Assembly (NCBI RefSeq): GCF_018742245.1
Contig: NZ_CP036132.1
Location: 2,165,001 to 2,229,000 of the forward strand
Reading direction: 5' to 3'
From: Bacillus mycoides
GTDB lineage: Bacteria > Bacillota > Bacilli > Bacillales > Bacillaceae_G
DNA length: 64,000 bases
A program made the translations under genes and the position numbers. The notes under the pieces were generated by a model. That model made no database searches. It saw only the letters and a program-made list of their open reading frames with translations, and was not told where the DNA came from. Below are positions 7,897-16,605 of the stretch, piece after piece. Every line of letters starts with the position of its first letter. Position 1 is the stretch's first letter.

Positions 7897-9276
7897 TTGC
7901 TAGCAGTTTCGACACAAGAAGTCATTGAAGCGATTTTGGGCAGTATTGATGAGGCTATACATGCAGTGGATGAAAATGGTATTACAATTTTTTATAATAC
8001 AGTTGCTGCAAAACATGATGGATCGAAAATTGAGAATGTGCTAGGAAAACATTTATTAGAAGCATTCCCTTCATTATCTAGGGAAACGAGTACACTAATG
8101 AAAGTGTTACATACGAAAAAACCGATTGTACATCAAGTTCAGCATTATCAAAATTTAAATGGGGAAGACGTTTGTACGGTAAATACGACGCTACCTATTT
8201 TTATAGATGGAAATATTGCCGGTGCTGTTGAAATTGCGAAAGATTATACTACAATTCAAACGCTTACTGACACAATCGTAGATTTACAATCGAAAATAAA
8301 ACGGTCGACTAGCAAAAAAATGGTAAAAAAGCATGTTGCATTCGAGACAATTGTAACAAATGATTCCCGCTTTAAACAGACGAAAGAGTTAGCTCAAAAA
8401 GTAGCCCCAACTGATGCAAATGTTTTAATATATGGTGAAACAGGAACAGGGAAAGAGCTATTTGTGCAAGCAATTCATGAAGCTTCTAAACGGAAAAACA
8501 AGCCATTTATTGCACAAAACTGCGCAGCTTTGCCAGAGTCGCTATTAGAAAGTTTATTGTTTGGAACTACAAAAGGAAGCTATACAGGGGCAATTGAACG
8601 AGCGGGATTATTTGAACTTGTAGATGGAGGAACATTGTTTTTAGATGAACTTAATTCAATGCCACTCGATTTACAAGCGAAGATGCTACGTGTATTAGAG
8701 GATGGAGTTATTCGTCGCATTGGTGATAATAAGACGAGAAAAGTAGATGTTCGCGTTATTACTGCAATGAATCAGCCTCCAGAAGTATGTTTAAGAGAAA
8801 ATAAAATTCGCACTGATTTATACTATCGATTAAATGTGTTTTCATTATATATTCCGCCGCTTCGCGAAAGAACTGAGGATGTACTGTTATTAGCGTCTTA
8901 CTTTTTGAAAGAATATAATAAAAGTTATAAAAAAGGTGTACTTCAAATTGATAAAGAGGCGAAAGAAAGATTACAAGCTTATCAATGGCCTGGAAATGTT
9001 CGTGAGTTAAAACATACGATTGAACATGCTGTCATTATTACGGAAGGGAATTCGTTAACAGCAAATTGCTTACCACGAACATTTCGGAAAGAGAAACTTC
9101 CGAAGAAGAAAAGTATATTACCACTTAGGGAAGCTCTTCATCAAACGGAAAAGGAATTAATTGATCAAGCATTAATTGAAACGGAAGGGAATATTTTGCA
9201 AGCAGCAAAAATGTTAGGTATTCCGCGTCAAACGCTTCAATATAAACTGAGCAAGTACGACAAAACCGCCGAATAA
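7897..9276 (+). CDS. kamR: sigma-54-dependent transcriptional activator of the kam locus
   Basis: Enhancer-binding protein of 459 residues. An N-terminal PAS-like domain ([18 protein letters not shown]) is followed by an AAA+ domain with Walker A GETGTGKE, a sigma-54 contact loop reading GSYTGA instead of GAFTGA, and Walker [10 protein letters not shown]. It ends in a Fis-type helix-turn-helix ([18 protein letters not shown]). It sits inside the lysine cluster with a sigma-54 promoter just downstream, so it most likely activates kamA. I recall a kam-locus activator named KamR in B. thuringiensis. The TTG at 7897 is preferred because GAGGGGG lies seven bases upstream. An ATG at 7891 and one at 7843 are alternatives, but the latter would put the palindromes inside the gene. 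Confidence 0.8.
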   Translation: MLAVSTQEVIEAILGSIDEAIHAVDENGITIFYNTVAAKHDGSKIENVLGKHLLEAFPSLSRETSTLMKVLHTKKPIVHQVQHYQNLNGEDVCTVNTTLPIFIDGNIAGAVEIAKDYTTIQTLTDTIVDLQSKIKRSTSKKMVKKHVAFETIVTNDSRFKQTKELAQKVAPTDANVLIYGETGTGKELFVQAIHEASKRKNKPFIAQNCAALPESLLESLLFGTTKGSYTGAIERAGLFELVDGGTLFLDELNSMPLDLQAKMLRVLEDGVIRRIGDNKTRKVDVRVITAMNQPPEVCLRENKIRTDLYYRLNVFSLYIPPLRERTEDVLLLASYFLKEYNKSYKKGVLQIDKEAKERLQAYQWPGNVRELKHTIEHAVIITEGNSLTANCLPRTFRKEKLPKKKSILPLREALHQTEKELIDQALIETEGNILQAAKMLGIPRQTLQYKLSKYDKTAE

Positions 9277-9289
9277 TCGGCGGTTTTTG
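9262..9289 (+). terminator. rho-independent terminator
   Basis: AAAACCGCCGA / TCGGCGGTTTT stem with a four-base loop and a T-run. It overlaps the end of the activator gene and separates it from kamA. Confidence 0.85.
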
Positions 9290-9432
9290 TGTGTTTGCAC
9301 CAATAAAAGAGCGTTTACATATATAACGAGTAATGAATATGATAGTAAATATCGTCTTAGTACAGCACTTAAAAATATTTATTCTCTTATATAATAGGGT
9401 ATTTCTCGCATTTACTTATCAAGTATATGAAG

Positions 9433-9450
9433 TTGGCATAATTATTGCTT
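9433..9450 (+). promoter_or_regulatory. sigma-54 (-24/-12) promoter of kamA
   Basis: TTGGCATAATTATTGCTT has the invariant GG (9435-9436) and GC (9447-9448) with exactly ten bases between them, as sigma-54 promoters require. It ends 36 bases before the kamA ATG and lies just downstream of the sigma-54 activator gene. Confidence 0.8.
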
Positions 9451-9486
9451 ATATAAAGGATGAGCGTATAAAAAGGGGGAATAGCA

Positions 9487-10905
9487 ATGTTACATGATGT
9501 ATACAAACCAAATCGTCACTGGAAGGATATTGAATTATGGAAAGATGTTACAGAAGAACAATGGAATGACTGGGTTTGGCAATTAACGAATACGATCAAA
9601 ACTTTAGATGATTTAAAGAAAATAATTAACTTAACACCTGAAGAAGAAGAAGGTGTTAAAATTTCAACGAAGACGATCCCGTTAAACATTACACCGTACT
9701 ATGCTTGGCTAATGAATCCTGATGACCCACGCTGTCCGATTCGGATGCAATCAGTACCGATTTCGGAAGAGTTATATAAAACAAAATATGATTTAGAAGA
9801 TCCTCTTCATGAAGATGAAGATTCACCAGTTCCAGGATTAACGCATCGCTATCCAGACCGCGTACTATTTTTAGTAACGAATCAATGTTCTATGTATTGT
9901 CGTTACTGTACACGTCGTCGTTTTAGTGGACAAATTGGAATGGGCGTACCGAAAAAGCAATTAGATGATGCGATTGCTTATATTAGTGAAACACCACAAG
10001 TACGTGACGTTTTAATTTCTGGCGGTGATGGACTTCTAATTAATGATAAAATTTTAGAATATGTATTAAAGAATTTACGAGCAATCCCGCATGTCGAGAT
10101 TATTCGTATCGGAACGAGAGCACCAGTTGTATTCCCGCAGCGTATTACAGAAAACCTGTGTAACATTATTAAAAAATACCATCCAGTATGGTTGAATACG
10201 CATTTTAACACTTCTATTGAGATTACAGAAGAATCGAAACTAGCATGTGAAATGCTTGCGAATGCAGGTGTTCCAATTGGAAACCAAGCTGTAATTTTAG
10301 CTGGAATTAATGACAGCGTTCCAATTATGAAAAAACTTATGCATGATTTAGTGAAAATTCGTGTTCGTCCATATTATATTTATCAATGTGATTTATCAGA
10401 AGGTATCGGTCATTTCCGTGCACCAGTTTCGAAAGGTCTTGAAATTATTGAAGGCTTACGTGGACATACATCTGGTTATGCAGTACCGACATTCGTTGTT
10501 GATGCACCGGGCGGAGGCGGAAAAATTGCGCTTCAGCCAAACTATTTAATTTCACAAAGTGCGGATAAAGTTGTTCTTCGTAACTTTGAAGGGGTTATTA
10601 CAACGTATCCAGAACCAGAAAACTATATCCCAGGAAGAGCAGAAGGCTACTTTAAAGAAATTTATCCGACTTATGAAGAGAAACGTTCTGATATCGGCGT
10701 TGCAGGATTGATGAGTGATAGGAAATTTAATCTTGTTCCAGATGATTTACAACGTATGAATCGCCGTAAAGATTATGAAGTCAATGAAACGCATGCTTCT
10801 TTAAAAGATAAACGTGATAAGCGTGATCAATTAAAAGATAAAAAATATCAAGCACAAATGGCAAAGTTAGATGACGACAAAAAAAATGAGGGTGACGTAG
10901 TATGA
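9487..10905 (+). CDS. kamA: lysine 2,3-aminomutase
   Basis: Radical SAM enzyme of 472 residues that converts L-lysine to L-beta-lysine. The 4Fe-4S ligands are Cys134, Cys138 and Cys141 (CSMYCRYC). ISGGDGL is the typical GGD motif, and Lys346 in DAPGGGGK is the expected PLP lysine. The C-terminal 70 or so residues are very charged and Lys-rich (KDKRDKRDQLKDKK), as in Bacillus KamA/YodO. AAGGGGG precedes the ATG. Transcription is likely from the sigma-54 promoter at 9433. Sporulation-phase (sigma-K) control has also been reported for this gene in B. thuringiensis, as I recall. The stop overlaps the next start as ATGA. Confidence 0.95.
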   Translation: MLHDVYKPNRHWKDIELWKDVTEEQWNDWVWQLTNTIKTLDDLKKIINLTPEEEEGVKISTKTIPLNITPYYAWLMNPDDPRCPIRMQSVPISEELYKTKYDLEDPLHEDEDSPVPGLTHRYPDRVLFLVTNQCSMYCRYCTRRRFSGQIGMGVPKKQLDDAIAYISETPQVRDVLISGGDGLLINDKILEYVLKNLRAIPHVEIIRIGTRAPVVFPQRITENLCNIIKKYHPVWLNTHFNTSIEITEESKLACEMLANAGVPIGNQAVILAGINDSVPIMKKLMHDLVKIRVRPYYIYQCDLSEGIGHFRAPVSKGLEIIEGLRGHTSGYAVPTFVVDAPGGGGKIALQPNYLISQSADKVVLRNFEGVITTYPEPENYIPGRAEGYFKEIYPTYEEKRSDIGVAGLMSDRKFNLVPDDLQRMNRRKDYEVNETHASLKDKRDKRDQLKDKKYQAQMAKLDDDKKNEGDVV

Positions 10906-11174
10906 ATTGTATGTGGTGTGACAGTACAGAAGCGAAAGAAAGCTTGAATACTGTATATTGGGAATTACCAGATGGTACGAAAGCCATTGAAATCCAAGAG
11001 ACACCATGTATTACTTGTTCCTCATGTGGAATGGACTATCAAGCAGACCATACTGTAAAAGAAATTGAAGATCAGTTGTTTTTAATTTATACGAAAGATT
11101 TGCCAAAACAACTAACATTCGAAGAGTTGATGGGAAGACCACGTTTATTAAAAAGGAATTATTTCGACTTTTAA
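10902..11174 (+). CDS. yokU: YokU-like zinc-binding protein
   Basis: Small protein of 90 residues with two CxxC pairs (CMWC near residue 3 and CSSC near residue 39), the pattern of a zinc ribbon. Its C-terminus (LTFEELMGRPRLLKRNYFDF) matches the YokU/MqsA-like N-domain family that accompanies kamA in Bacillus. It is translationally coupled to kamA by an ATGA overlap and followed by a terminator, so it closes the kamA transcript. Its biochemical role is not known. Confidence 0.8.
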   Translation: MNCMWCDSTEAKESLNTVYWELPDGTKAIEIQETPCITCSSCGMDYQADHTVKEIEDQLFLIYTKDLPKQLTFEELMGRPRLLKRNYFDF

Positions 11175-11197
11175 CCAGCTTTTATGCTGGTTTTTTT
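11173..11197 (+). terminator. rho-independent terminator
   Basis: AACCAGC / GCTGGTT stem followed by seven T, immediately after the yokU stop codon. Confidence 0.85.
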
Positions 11198-11246
11198 CTT
11201 TTTTGCCTTGTATAATGTACCCAAGTTAGAAAGGTAGGGAATATTT

Positions 11247-11462
11247 TTGAAAAAGACATTTTACCATTATATGATGAAGCACCGTGCAGCTTTATTTAAA
11301 AATGAAATATCAGATTTAGCAGAGGCGATGTATGATGATTTAAGTTTTCCGAAGCAATCTGAAGACTATGATGTAATTAGTTCATACTTAGAGTTAAGTG
11401 GAATGCTAGAAAGTATGTCTATATTTGATGATGCATGGGATTTATATATACAAGAGAGATAA
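11247..11462 (+). CDS. yozE: YozE family (SAM-like) protein
   Basis: Protein of 71 residues. The pattern FYHYMMKHRA, FPKQSEDYDVISSYLEL and FDDAWDLY is that of the YozE/UPF0346 family, a small helical SAM-like fold of unknown function. The start is a TTG at 11247 behind a GAAAGGTAGGGA site. In B. subtilis yozE lies in the same place between yokU and yodN, which supports the call. Confidence 0.8.
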   Translation: MKKTFYHYMMKHRAALFKNEISDLAEAMYDDLSFPKQSEDYDVISSYLELSGMLESMSIFDDAWDLYIQER

Positions 11463-11488
11463 CGATATGAAGTTTTAGGAAAATGAAA

Positions 11489-11540
11489 ACATAATGAATA
11501 CATTACTTTGAAAGAAGTGAAGTATTCATTATGTTTTTTT
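11489..11540 (+). terminator. rho-independent terminator
   Basis: ACATAATGAATAC pairs with GTATTCATTATGT and is followed by a T-run, after the yozE-like gene. A second, weaker hairpin with a T-run (CTAGT/ACTAG) lies at about 11585-11608. Confidence 0.8.
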
Positions 11541-11735
11541 ATTTACAATACGTCTTGCTGTTAGAACATAAATGAAAAGTGCAAGCTAGTTTAAATACTA
11601 GTTTTTTTGAGTTATATACAAATTCTACTTTTTTATTGAAAAAATTTATGAATATAAGCTTCTGTGATAAGCGTTTTTATGTAGGTTGCATATACTGTTA
11701 TCAAAATCACGACGTTTAAAAAAGGAGAGATATAG

Positions 11736-12398
11736 ATGGCAAGGAAAAAACAACCTAAATATAACGTAGGGGACATAGTCGTGATTACGCTATATGGAAC
11801 CGTTGGGAAAATTACAAATATGAAGATTTTAGATGGAGTTTACGTATACGAAGTAAATAATCACGATGGATTTTATGTAGAACAAACTTTGCAGCATGTT
11901 ACAGAGCAAGAAATGAAAAAGGGCGACACAGAGTGGATTGAATTAAATTATAACTTTACGTTTGGTGATCTCGTGCAAGTAACTGGATATGATAAAGACG
12001 TTTTTCGTATTGTTGGTTTTCGTACAGAAGTATGGAGATATAAAAATGATGCATGGGAAGATACTATATATGAATTGTCACGAATTACTGATGGTGAATG
12101 GTTAGAAGCTGATGAATCTGATTTAACATTACTTGCCAATGCACAAACGGCAAATGCAATTTTGAAGAAAATGAAACAAGATAAAGCTGGTATGAATAAA
12201 TTGGATTTAGGAAAATTGAAGTCAATTAACAATTCGAAAAAAGTAAGTGTGAAGACGAATCGCCAAGAAATTATTGATGGGTTATTAGATATTTATAATG
12301 ATTATCATTTATTATTCGATACATTTAAAGATGAAGAATATAAAATTGTTATGGATGTTGTTCAAAATTATTTAGTTAAATTGACAGAGAAAAAATAG
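11736..12398 (+). CDS. yodN: conserved protein, YodN-like
   Basis: Protein of 220 residues with no known function. The N-terminal half holds two beta-rich segments starting KYNVGDIVVITLYGTVGKI and FTFGDLVQVTGYDKDVFRI, which look like repeated KOW/SH3-type barrels. The C-terminal half is helical. AAGGAGAG precedes the ATG. The name comes from its place between yozE and yozD, as in B. subtilis, and similarity was not checked by alignment. Confidence 0.65.
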   Translation: MARKKQPKYNVGDIVVITLYGTVGKITNMKILDGVYVYEVNNHDGFYVEQTLQHVTEQEMKKGDTEWIELNYNFTFGDLVQVTGYDKDVFRIVGFRTEVWRYKNDAWEDTIYELSRITDGEWLEADESDLTLLANAQTANAILKKMKQDKAGMNKLDLGKLKSINNSKKVSVKTNRQEIIDGLLDIYNDYHLLFDTFKDEEYKIVMDVVQNYLVKLTEKK

Positions 12399-12402
12399 TT
12401 AA

Positions 12403-12558
12403 CTAGAAAGAGAGAATAAATTGAACAACAACATATGCAGTATAAGGTATGCCTACAATTATTAAAAAAATAAAAAGCCATTTAATAAGAGAGTCTGCCC
12501 ATTGATCTTCATGCATGAACTCTTCTTTTGTTTGCTCTACTTCGTATTGGTATTCCAT
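12403..12558 (-). CDS. small single-pass membrane protein
   Basis: Protein of 51 residues: an acidic N-terminal part (EYQYEVEQTKEEFMHEDQWA) and one hydrophobic helix (LFIFLIIVGIPYTAYVVV). The start at 12558 has GGGGGAAA about eight bases upstream; the longer in-frame ORF to 12594 has none. It lies convergent to yodN with four bases between the stops. Function unknown. Confidence 0.65.
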   Translation of the reverse strand: MEYQYEVEQTKEEFMHEDQWADSLIKWLFIFLIIVGIPYTAYVVVQFILSF

Positions 12559-12708
12559 TATTATTTTCCCCCTTTGGATAGCTTGTACTAACATCGTATG
12601 CCCTTTGTCTACATGATATGACTTATAAAAAAGAAAAAACTATTTTTCTAATCTCATATACATAATTTTGAGATTTTTTCATAAAACAGAAATAAAGGAG
12701 TGATGCTC

Positions 12709-12888
12709 ATGAAGGAAATTGAAGTCGTAATTGACACGGAAGAGATTGCGGAGTTTTTTTATGAGCGACTAATTGAAAGAGGGTACGTTCCAAAAAGAGA
12801 AGAAATTGAGGACCTGGCAGATATTACATTTGAGTATTTATTAGAGAAATGCATGATTGATGAAGTTTTTGATGAAGAAGAAGATTGA
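12709..12888 (+). CDS. yozD: YozD family protein
   Basis: Acidic protein of 59 residues, starting MKEIEVVIDTEEIAEFFYER, with a C-terminal run of Asp/Glu. This matches B. subtilis YozD as remembered. AAAGGAG lies eight bases before the ATG at 12709; ATG at 12703 and GTG at 12700 are too close to that site. Function unknown. A weak hairpin with a T-run (AATCTCA / TGAGATT, about 12654-12680) lies in its leader. Confidence 0.75.
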   Translation: MKEIEVVIDTEEIAEFFYERLIERGYVPKREEIEDLADITFEYLLEKCMIDEVFDEEED

Positions 12889-12958
12889 AAGTAACGGCGG
12901 GCTTAACTCGTCGTTTTTTACTCTTTACAAACTTGTCACAAATATAGACAAGAATCGT

Positions 12959-12967
12959 TGGTATAAT
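12959..12967 (+). promoter_or_regulatory. extended -10 promoter of the peptide-kinase-spo0M unit
   Basis: TGGTATAAT is a consensus extended -10 element 31 bases before the first start codon (12999). No good -35 hexamer is at the usual distance, as is common for extended -10 promoters. A weak hairpin ending the yozD transcript lies just upstream. Confidence 0.5.
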
Positions 12968-12998
12968 TAAAAGAAAATTTTATACAAGAGGTGAAGGG

Positions 12999-13181
12999 AT
13001 GTTCAAAAAAATTATTGATTCTTTATTAGGAAAGAAAAAACATCGTTCGTATTCAAGTAGTGATTATCGTCATAGAGGGCGCTCGTATTCAAGTAGCGAT
13101 AATAAACGACGTTCATCTGGTTATGGGCATCAGCATTATAAAAGAAAACGTAAAAGCCGTAGCTTCTTTTCAAGTAGCTGA
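12999..13181 (+). CDS. small basic Ser/Arg-rich protein, CotG-like composition
   Basis: Protein of 60 residues. After an amphipathic start (MFKKIIDSLLGKKK) it is almost entirely Ser, Arg, Lys, His and Tyr. It contains RSYSSSD twice, encoded by a 36-bp direct repeat starting at 13044 and 13080, and ends KRKRKSRSFFSSS. This disordered, Ser/Arg-rich make-up recalls CotG-type coat proteins, which are kinase substrates. Its TGA overlaps the ATG of the Ser/Thr kinase gene (TGATG), so both are made together. A substrate role is inferred. Length, coupling and a GAGGTGAAGGG site support a real gene. Confidence 0.7.
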   Translation: MFKKIIDSLLGKKKHRSYSSSDYRHRGRSYSSSDNKRRSSGYGHQHYKRKRKSRSFFSSS

Positions 13182-14002
13182 TGAAATGGCGTCGTATACT
13201 AGCTTTATTTGATAGACCACTGCGAAAAAATACAATCGTTGCAGAGCGTTATAAGATTGAATCAGTAATTGGAATGGGCAGTTATGGGGTTACATATGTC
13301 GTTAATGATTTACAAATAAATAAATATAAAGTCTTAAAACAATTAAGGCAAAGTAAACAAAGATATGAGTCTGGTAGAAAATCATTTGAGCAAGAGAAAG
13401 TGATTTTACAAACATTAAATCATGCGTCAATTCCTAATCTACATGATCATTTCATATGGGAGAAAAAGAACTTTTTTGTGATGGAGTATATGCCGGGGGA
13501 AAATTTCGAAGATCATATTTTCTTAGATGGGCAAGTATATGATGAACGTGAAGTTTTTGAAATTTTATATGAAGTACTAGGAATTGTTTCGTATTTTCAT
13601 AGTAAAGGTATCATTCACCGAGATTTACGTATTCCAAACATATTAATGAAAGAAAATCAGATTAGTATTATTGATTTTGGATTGGCTAAATTGAAAGGTG
13701 AGGGTGATGAGCGAGCTATAACTTATGAAGGTGAACAAGCTTTGATGCGAGAAGATCATTTTCGTAGCGACTTTTATGCGCTCGGTCATTTCGTATTATT
13801 TTTATTGTATGCTGGTTATGAATCGACTGAAAAAAAGGAAAAACCTTGGTATGAAGAGTTAGTGCTGGAAGAATATAATCGCGACATGCTAATGCGAATG
13901 TTACAAATGAAAGCGCCATACTATGAAAATGTACAAGATTTGAAAAAAGATGTAGCTTACGCTTTAGAAAGGATGGAGACCCCATGTTTCAAAAGTTTTT
14001 AG
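13181..14002 (+). CDS. Hanks-type Ser/Thr protein kinase
   Basis: Single-domain kinase of 273 residues with no membrane segment or sensor. The glycine loop is GMGSYG (31-36), the likely ATP lysine is Lys53, and the catalytic loop is HRDLRIPN (146-153), where the usual HRDLKPEN lysine is Arg. DFG is at 165-167. The last residues ETPCFKSF are encoded in the overlap with spo0M. It resembles B. subtilis YrzF-type kinases. Placed between a Ser-rich peptide and spo0M, it probably works in sporulation. The Lys-to-Arg change in the catalytic loop may lower activity. Confidence 0.8.
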   Translation: MKWRRILALFDRPLRKNTIVAERYKIESVIGMGSYGVTYVVNDLQINKYKVLKQLRQSKQRYESGRKSFEQEKVILQTLNHASIPNLHDHFIWEKKNFFVMEYMPGENFEDHIFLDGQVYDEREVFEILYEVLGIVSYFHSKGIIHRDLRIPNILMKENQISIIDFGLAKLKGEGDERAITYEGEQALMREDHFRSDFYALGHFVLFLLYAGYESTEKKEKPWYEELVLEEYNRDMLMRMLQMKAPYYENVQDLKKDVAYALERMETPCFKSF

Positions 14003-14739
14003 CAAGCGTTGGAATTGGAAGTGCAAAAGTAGATACTGTTCTTGAAAGAGATGAGTATACAGTTGGAGAAGAGATAGTAGGGAAGGTTCATATAACTGGA
14101 GGTTCAGTTAGCCAAGAAATTGAAAGCATTTACTTAACGTTGTCGACGTCATATGTAAGAGAAGTGGATGATAAAAAAGTAACTGCATCGTATGATTTAG
14201 AGCGAGTTCGTTTAACAGATCCATTTTCTGTAGAGCCAAATGAAAAAGTGGAAATTCCATTTTCGTTTTTAATGCCAATTGAAGCACCACTAACACTTGG
14301 AATGAAAACGGTTTGGGTTCATACAGGTCTTGATATTAAACGTAGTATTGATCCAAGTGACCGTGATTATATTCAAGTATTGCCGAATGCGCTATTGAAC
14401 AGTGTATTAAATAGTGTAAATCAATTAGGTTTTAAAGCGCGTCATATAGAATGCGAAGAATTACCGTATCGATTACGTAAGCAAGTTCCATTCGCGCAAG
14501 AATTTGAGTTTATTCCAGTTTCCGGAGAGTATTATGGGAAATTAGATGAATTAGAATTATTAATTTTGCCAAGTGCCCACGACCGATTAGAAATCATTAT
14601 GGAAGTAGATAGAAAATCACGTGGATTGGCTGGTTTATTCGCAGAAGCGCTTGATCTTGATGAGAAGGTTATTCGCTTTACAGTAACAAACGAAGATATT
14701 CCAAGGATGCAGCAAAAAATTAACAATAATATTTTTTAA
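13984..14739 (+). CDS. spo0M: Spo0M sporulation-control protein
   Basis: Protein of 251 residues that starts MFQKFLASVGIGSAKVDTVL and contains VGKVHITGGSVSQEIESIYL, both typical of Spo0M. The family has an arrestin-like beta-sandwich fold and affects sporulation and cell division in B. subtilis. It overlaps the kinase gene by 19 bases. The Shine-Dalgarno site (AAAGGATGGAGAC) is within the kinase gene, so expression is coupled. Confidence 0.9.
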   Translation: MFQKFLASVGIGSAKVDTVLERDEYTVGEEIVGKVHITGGSVSQEIESIYLTLSTSYVREVDDKKVTASYDLERVRLTDPFSVEPNEKVEIPFSFLMPIEAPLTLGMKTVWVHTGLDIKRSIDPSDRDYIQVLPNALLNSVLNSVNQLGFKARHIECEELPYRLRKQVPFAQEFEFIPVSGEYYGKLDELELLILPSAHDRLEIIMEVDRKSRGLAGLFAEALDLDEKVIRFTVTNEDIPRMQQKINNNIF

Positions 14740-14759
14740 TAAACTATGCATAAAAAAGA

Positions 14760-14797
14760 AATGGAGAGGAAAACTAAAACAACCGCTCCATTTTTTT
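14760..14797 (+). terminator. rho-independent terminator
   Basis: ATGGAG-AGG / CCG-CTCCAT stem followed by seven T, after spo0M. An outer ACTATGCA / TGCATAGT pair brackets it. Confidence 0.8.
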
Positions 14798-14816
14798 GCA
14801 TAGTGAGGTTATGTAT

Positions 14817-15452
14817 GTGAAACGATACCGACATTTATACTTGTTAAGTTGTACACTACTCATTTGTTTTGTCGCACTATCACTTTCGTATCATACCGCT
14901 TGTATTGAAAAATTTGATAATGTAGTCGCACACTTTATTCAAAGTTTCCGAAACGATTATTTGACAACCTATTTTACTTGGGTATCCTTTATCGGTTCAA
15001 AAAGAATATATTTCCCGTTACTCATTATACTTGTAATGTATTTTCTTCTTAGAAAAAAAATATTAAGTGCATTACTTCTAACAATTAATTATTACGGATC
15101 ACGTTATTTGAACAGTATGCTCAAACTATGGTACGAACGAGCAAGACCTGATGTGACGCAGCTTGTTACAGCAACTGGATATAGCTTTCCGAGCGGTCAT
15201 ACGATGAACGCTACTGCTTTTTTAGGATTTATTGCATACGTCACAATTACAGAAGATCGTATTTCATTGCATAAAAAGTTGCTGATTATTTTTATAGCAA
15301 GCTTCGTTGTATTATCTATTTCAGTTAGCCGAATTTATCTTGGCGTGCACTATCCATCTGACATATTAGCTGGATGGGCAGCTGGCGGTAGCTGGCTCGT
15401 TTTATGTGTTATATTTCATAAGGCGTTCATTAAAAAAGAACCTATGTCATAA
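14817..15452 (+). CDS. yodM: PAP2 family membrane phosphatase (YodM-like)
   Basis: Membrane protein of 211 residues with about six hydrophobic helices. The three PAP2 motifs are present: KLWYERARP, SFPSGHTM and SRIYLGVHYPSDILAG (catalytic His in the last). It would dephosphorylate a lipid phosphate such as phosphatidylglycerophosphate or undecaprenyl pyrophosphate; the exact substrate cannot be told. GTG 14817 is chosen because AGTGAGG lies eight bases before it, whereas ATG 14811 is too near. It follows spo0M here and lies near yozD in B. subtilis. Confidence 0.8.
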   Translation: MKRYRHLYLLSCTLLICFVALSLSYHTACIEKFDNVVAHFIQSFRNDYLTTYFTWVSFIGSKRIYFPLLIILVMYFLLRKKILSALLLTINYYGSRYLNSMLKLWYERARPDVTQLVTATGYSFPSGHTMNATAFLGFIAYVTITEDRISLHKKLLIIFIASFVVLSISVSRIYLGVHYPSDILAGWAAGGSWLVLCVIFHKAFIKKEPMS

Positions 15453-15464
15453 TAGGTTCTTTTT
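15436..15464. terminator. bidirectional terminator
   Basis: AAGAACCTAT / ATAGGTTCTT stem with A-run and T-run on either side. It overlaps the 3' ends of the convergent yodM and CDF genes. Confidence 0.85.
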
Positions 15465-16323
15465 GCATGGGCTCCACATGAATATGAGCATGGTAAATTC
15501 CGAATTTCTTTCGAAGCATATCTTCAATATTGTCAGTAATACAATGGCTTTCGCTAACATCCATTCGAGCATCTACTTCAATTGTAATATCTACATACGT
15601 TTGATTCCCATACATACGAGCGCGAATATCTACAATATGTTCTACACCTGAAATATGCTCGATAGCATCAGCATATTCATCCATTTTCTCAGGATCGATT
15701 CCATCCGTTAGCATATGAGAAGCTTCTACGAAAATTTCCCATGCAGTCTTACAAATAATAAGACCGACAATTAAAGCAGCAATAGGGTCTAAAATAGGCA
15801 TTTTGAACTGTGATCCGACAATACCTATTACTGTACCAATACTTACGAGAGCATCTGATAAATTATCTTTTGCAGCGGCTTCTAACGACTTACTCTTTGT
15901 TTGAATCGCAATCTTTTTCGTATACTTATATACGAAATACATTACGACGGCAGAAAATAAAGCAACCCACGCAGCGAGTACATTAGGCGCTGCTTGTTTC
16001 GGACTTAAAAACGATTGAATTGCACTAATCACAACTTCTAATCCGACTGTTGCCATAATAAAGGAAGCAACAAGTGATGCGATTTGTTCTGCGCGCGAAT
16101 GCCCATATGGATGATCTGGGTCACGAGGCTTACGAGAAATTTTTAGGCCAATTAATATTGCTAAAGAAGCACCAATATCCGTTAAGTTATTCAAACCATC
16201 AGCACGTAATGCGCTAGAGAGGGTAATATAACTGATGATGATTTTCAAAGAGGATAAAAATATGTAGGCTATAATGCTGACAATAGCACCTTTATCAGCT
16301 TCTTTATGAGAAAGAGAATCCAT
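15442..16323 (-). CDS. CDF-family metal efflux transporter (YdbO-like, probable Mn2+)
   Basis: Cation diffusion facilitator of 293 residues with six predicted membrane helices and a C-terminal cytoplasmic ferredoxin-like domain. The metal site residues read NNLTD in the second helix and DNLSD in the fifth, so no His is present where zinc exporters have HxxxD. That favours Mn2+ or Fe2+ over Zn2+, as in the Mne-type pumps. The start at 16323 follows AAAGGCGAGTG. The thioredoxin gene upstream on the same strand matches the ydbO-ydbP order of B. subtilis, as I recall. Confidence 0.85.
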   Translation of the reverse strand: MDSLSHKEADKGAIVSIIAYIFLSSLKIIISYITLSSALRADGLNNLTDIGASLAILIGLKISRKPRDPDHPYGHSRAEQIASLVASFIMATVGLEVVISAIQSFLSPKQAAPNVLAAWVALFSAVVMYFVYKYTKKIAIQTKSKSLEAAAKDNLSDALVSIGTVIGIVGSQFKMPILDPIAALIVGLIICKTAWEIFVEASHMLTDGIDPEKMDEYADAIEHISGVEHIVDIRARMYGNQTYVDITIEVDARMDVSESHCITDNIEDMLRKKFGIYHAHIHVEPMQKEPIMT

Positions 16324-16461
16324 TTTAATCACTCGCCTTTCTACAGGGAATTTCTTTCTATACATAGAGTATCAAACGAAACTCGTGTGGGTCTATACAA
16401 ACATTGTTGACGTTTTATAGCTTTTTAAGAAGGGGATAACAAAGTTTCGTTAAGGAAAAAT

Positions 16462-16605
16462 ATGTTGAAAAGTACAAAGTGGAAATTTATTAAACAATTA
16501 ATGATGATTATGGCAAATGGAAAGAGGGCGAGAATAATGATTCTCAAAATTTTTTTCATATATATTTTTCACAAAATGACTCTTTGTAATTCCTCGTGTG
16601 AGTAA
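16462..16605 (+). CDS. putative 47-residue basic peptide
   Basis: An ATG with AAGGA six bases upstream opens 47 codons. The first half is basic (MLKSTKWKFIKQ, NGKRARI) and then a hydrophobic stretch follows (MILKIFFIYIF). It is followed by the bidirectional terminator at 16709. I do not recognise it, and it may be chance. Confidence 0.3.
   Translation: MLKSTKWKFIKQLMMIMANGKRARIMILKIFFIYIFHKMTLCNSSCE

Noticed and set aside
16532..16546. Fur-box-like GAATAATGATTCTCA
   Set aside because: Three mismatches to the 15-bp consensus, no iron-related gene nearby, and it falls inside a possible small ORF in an AT-rich gap.
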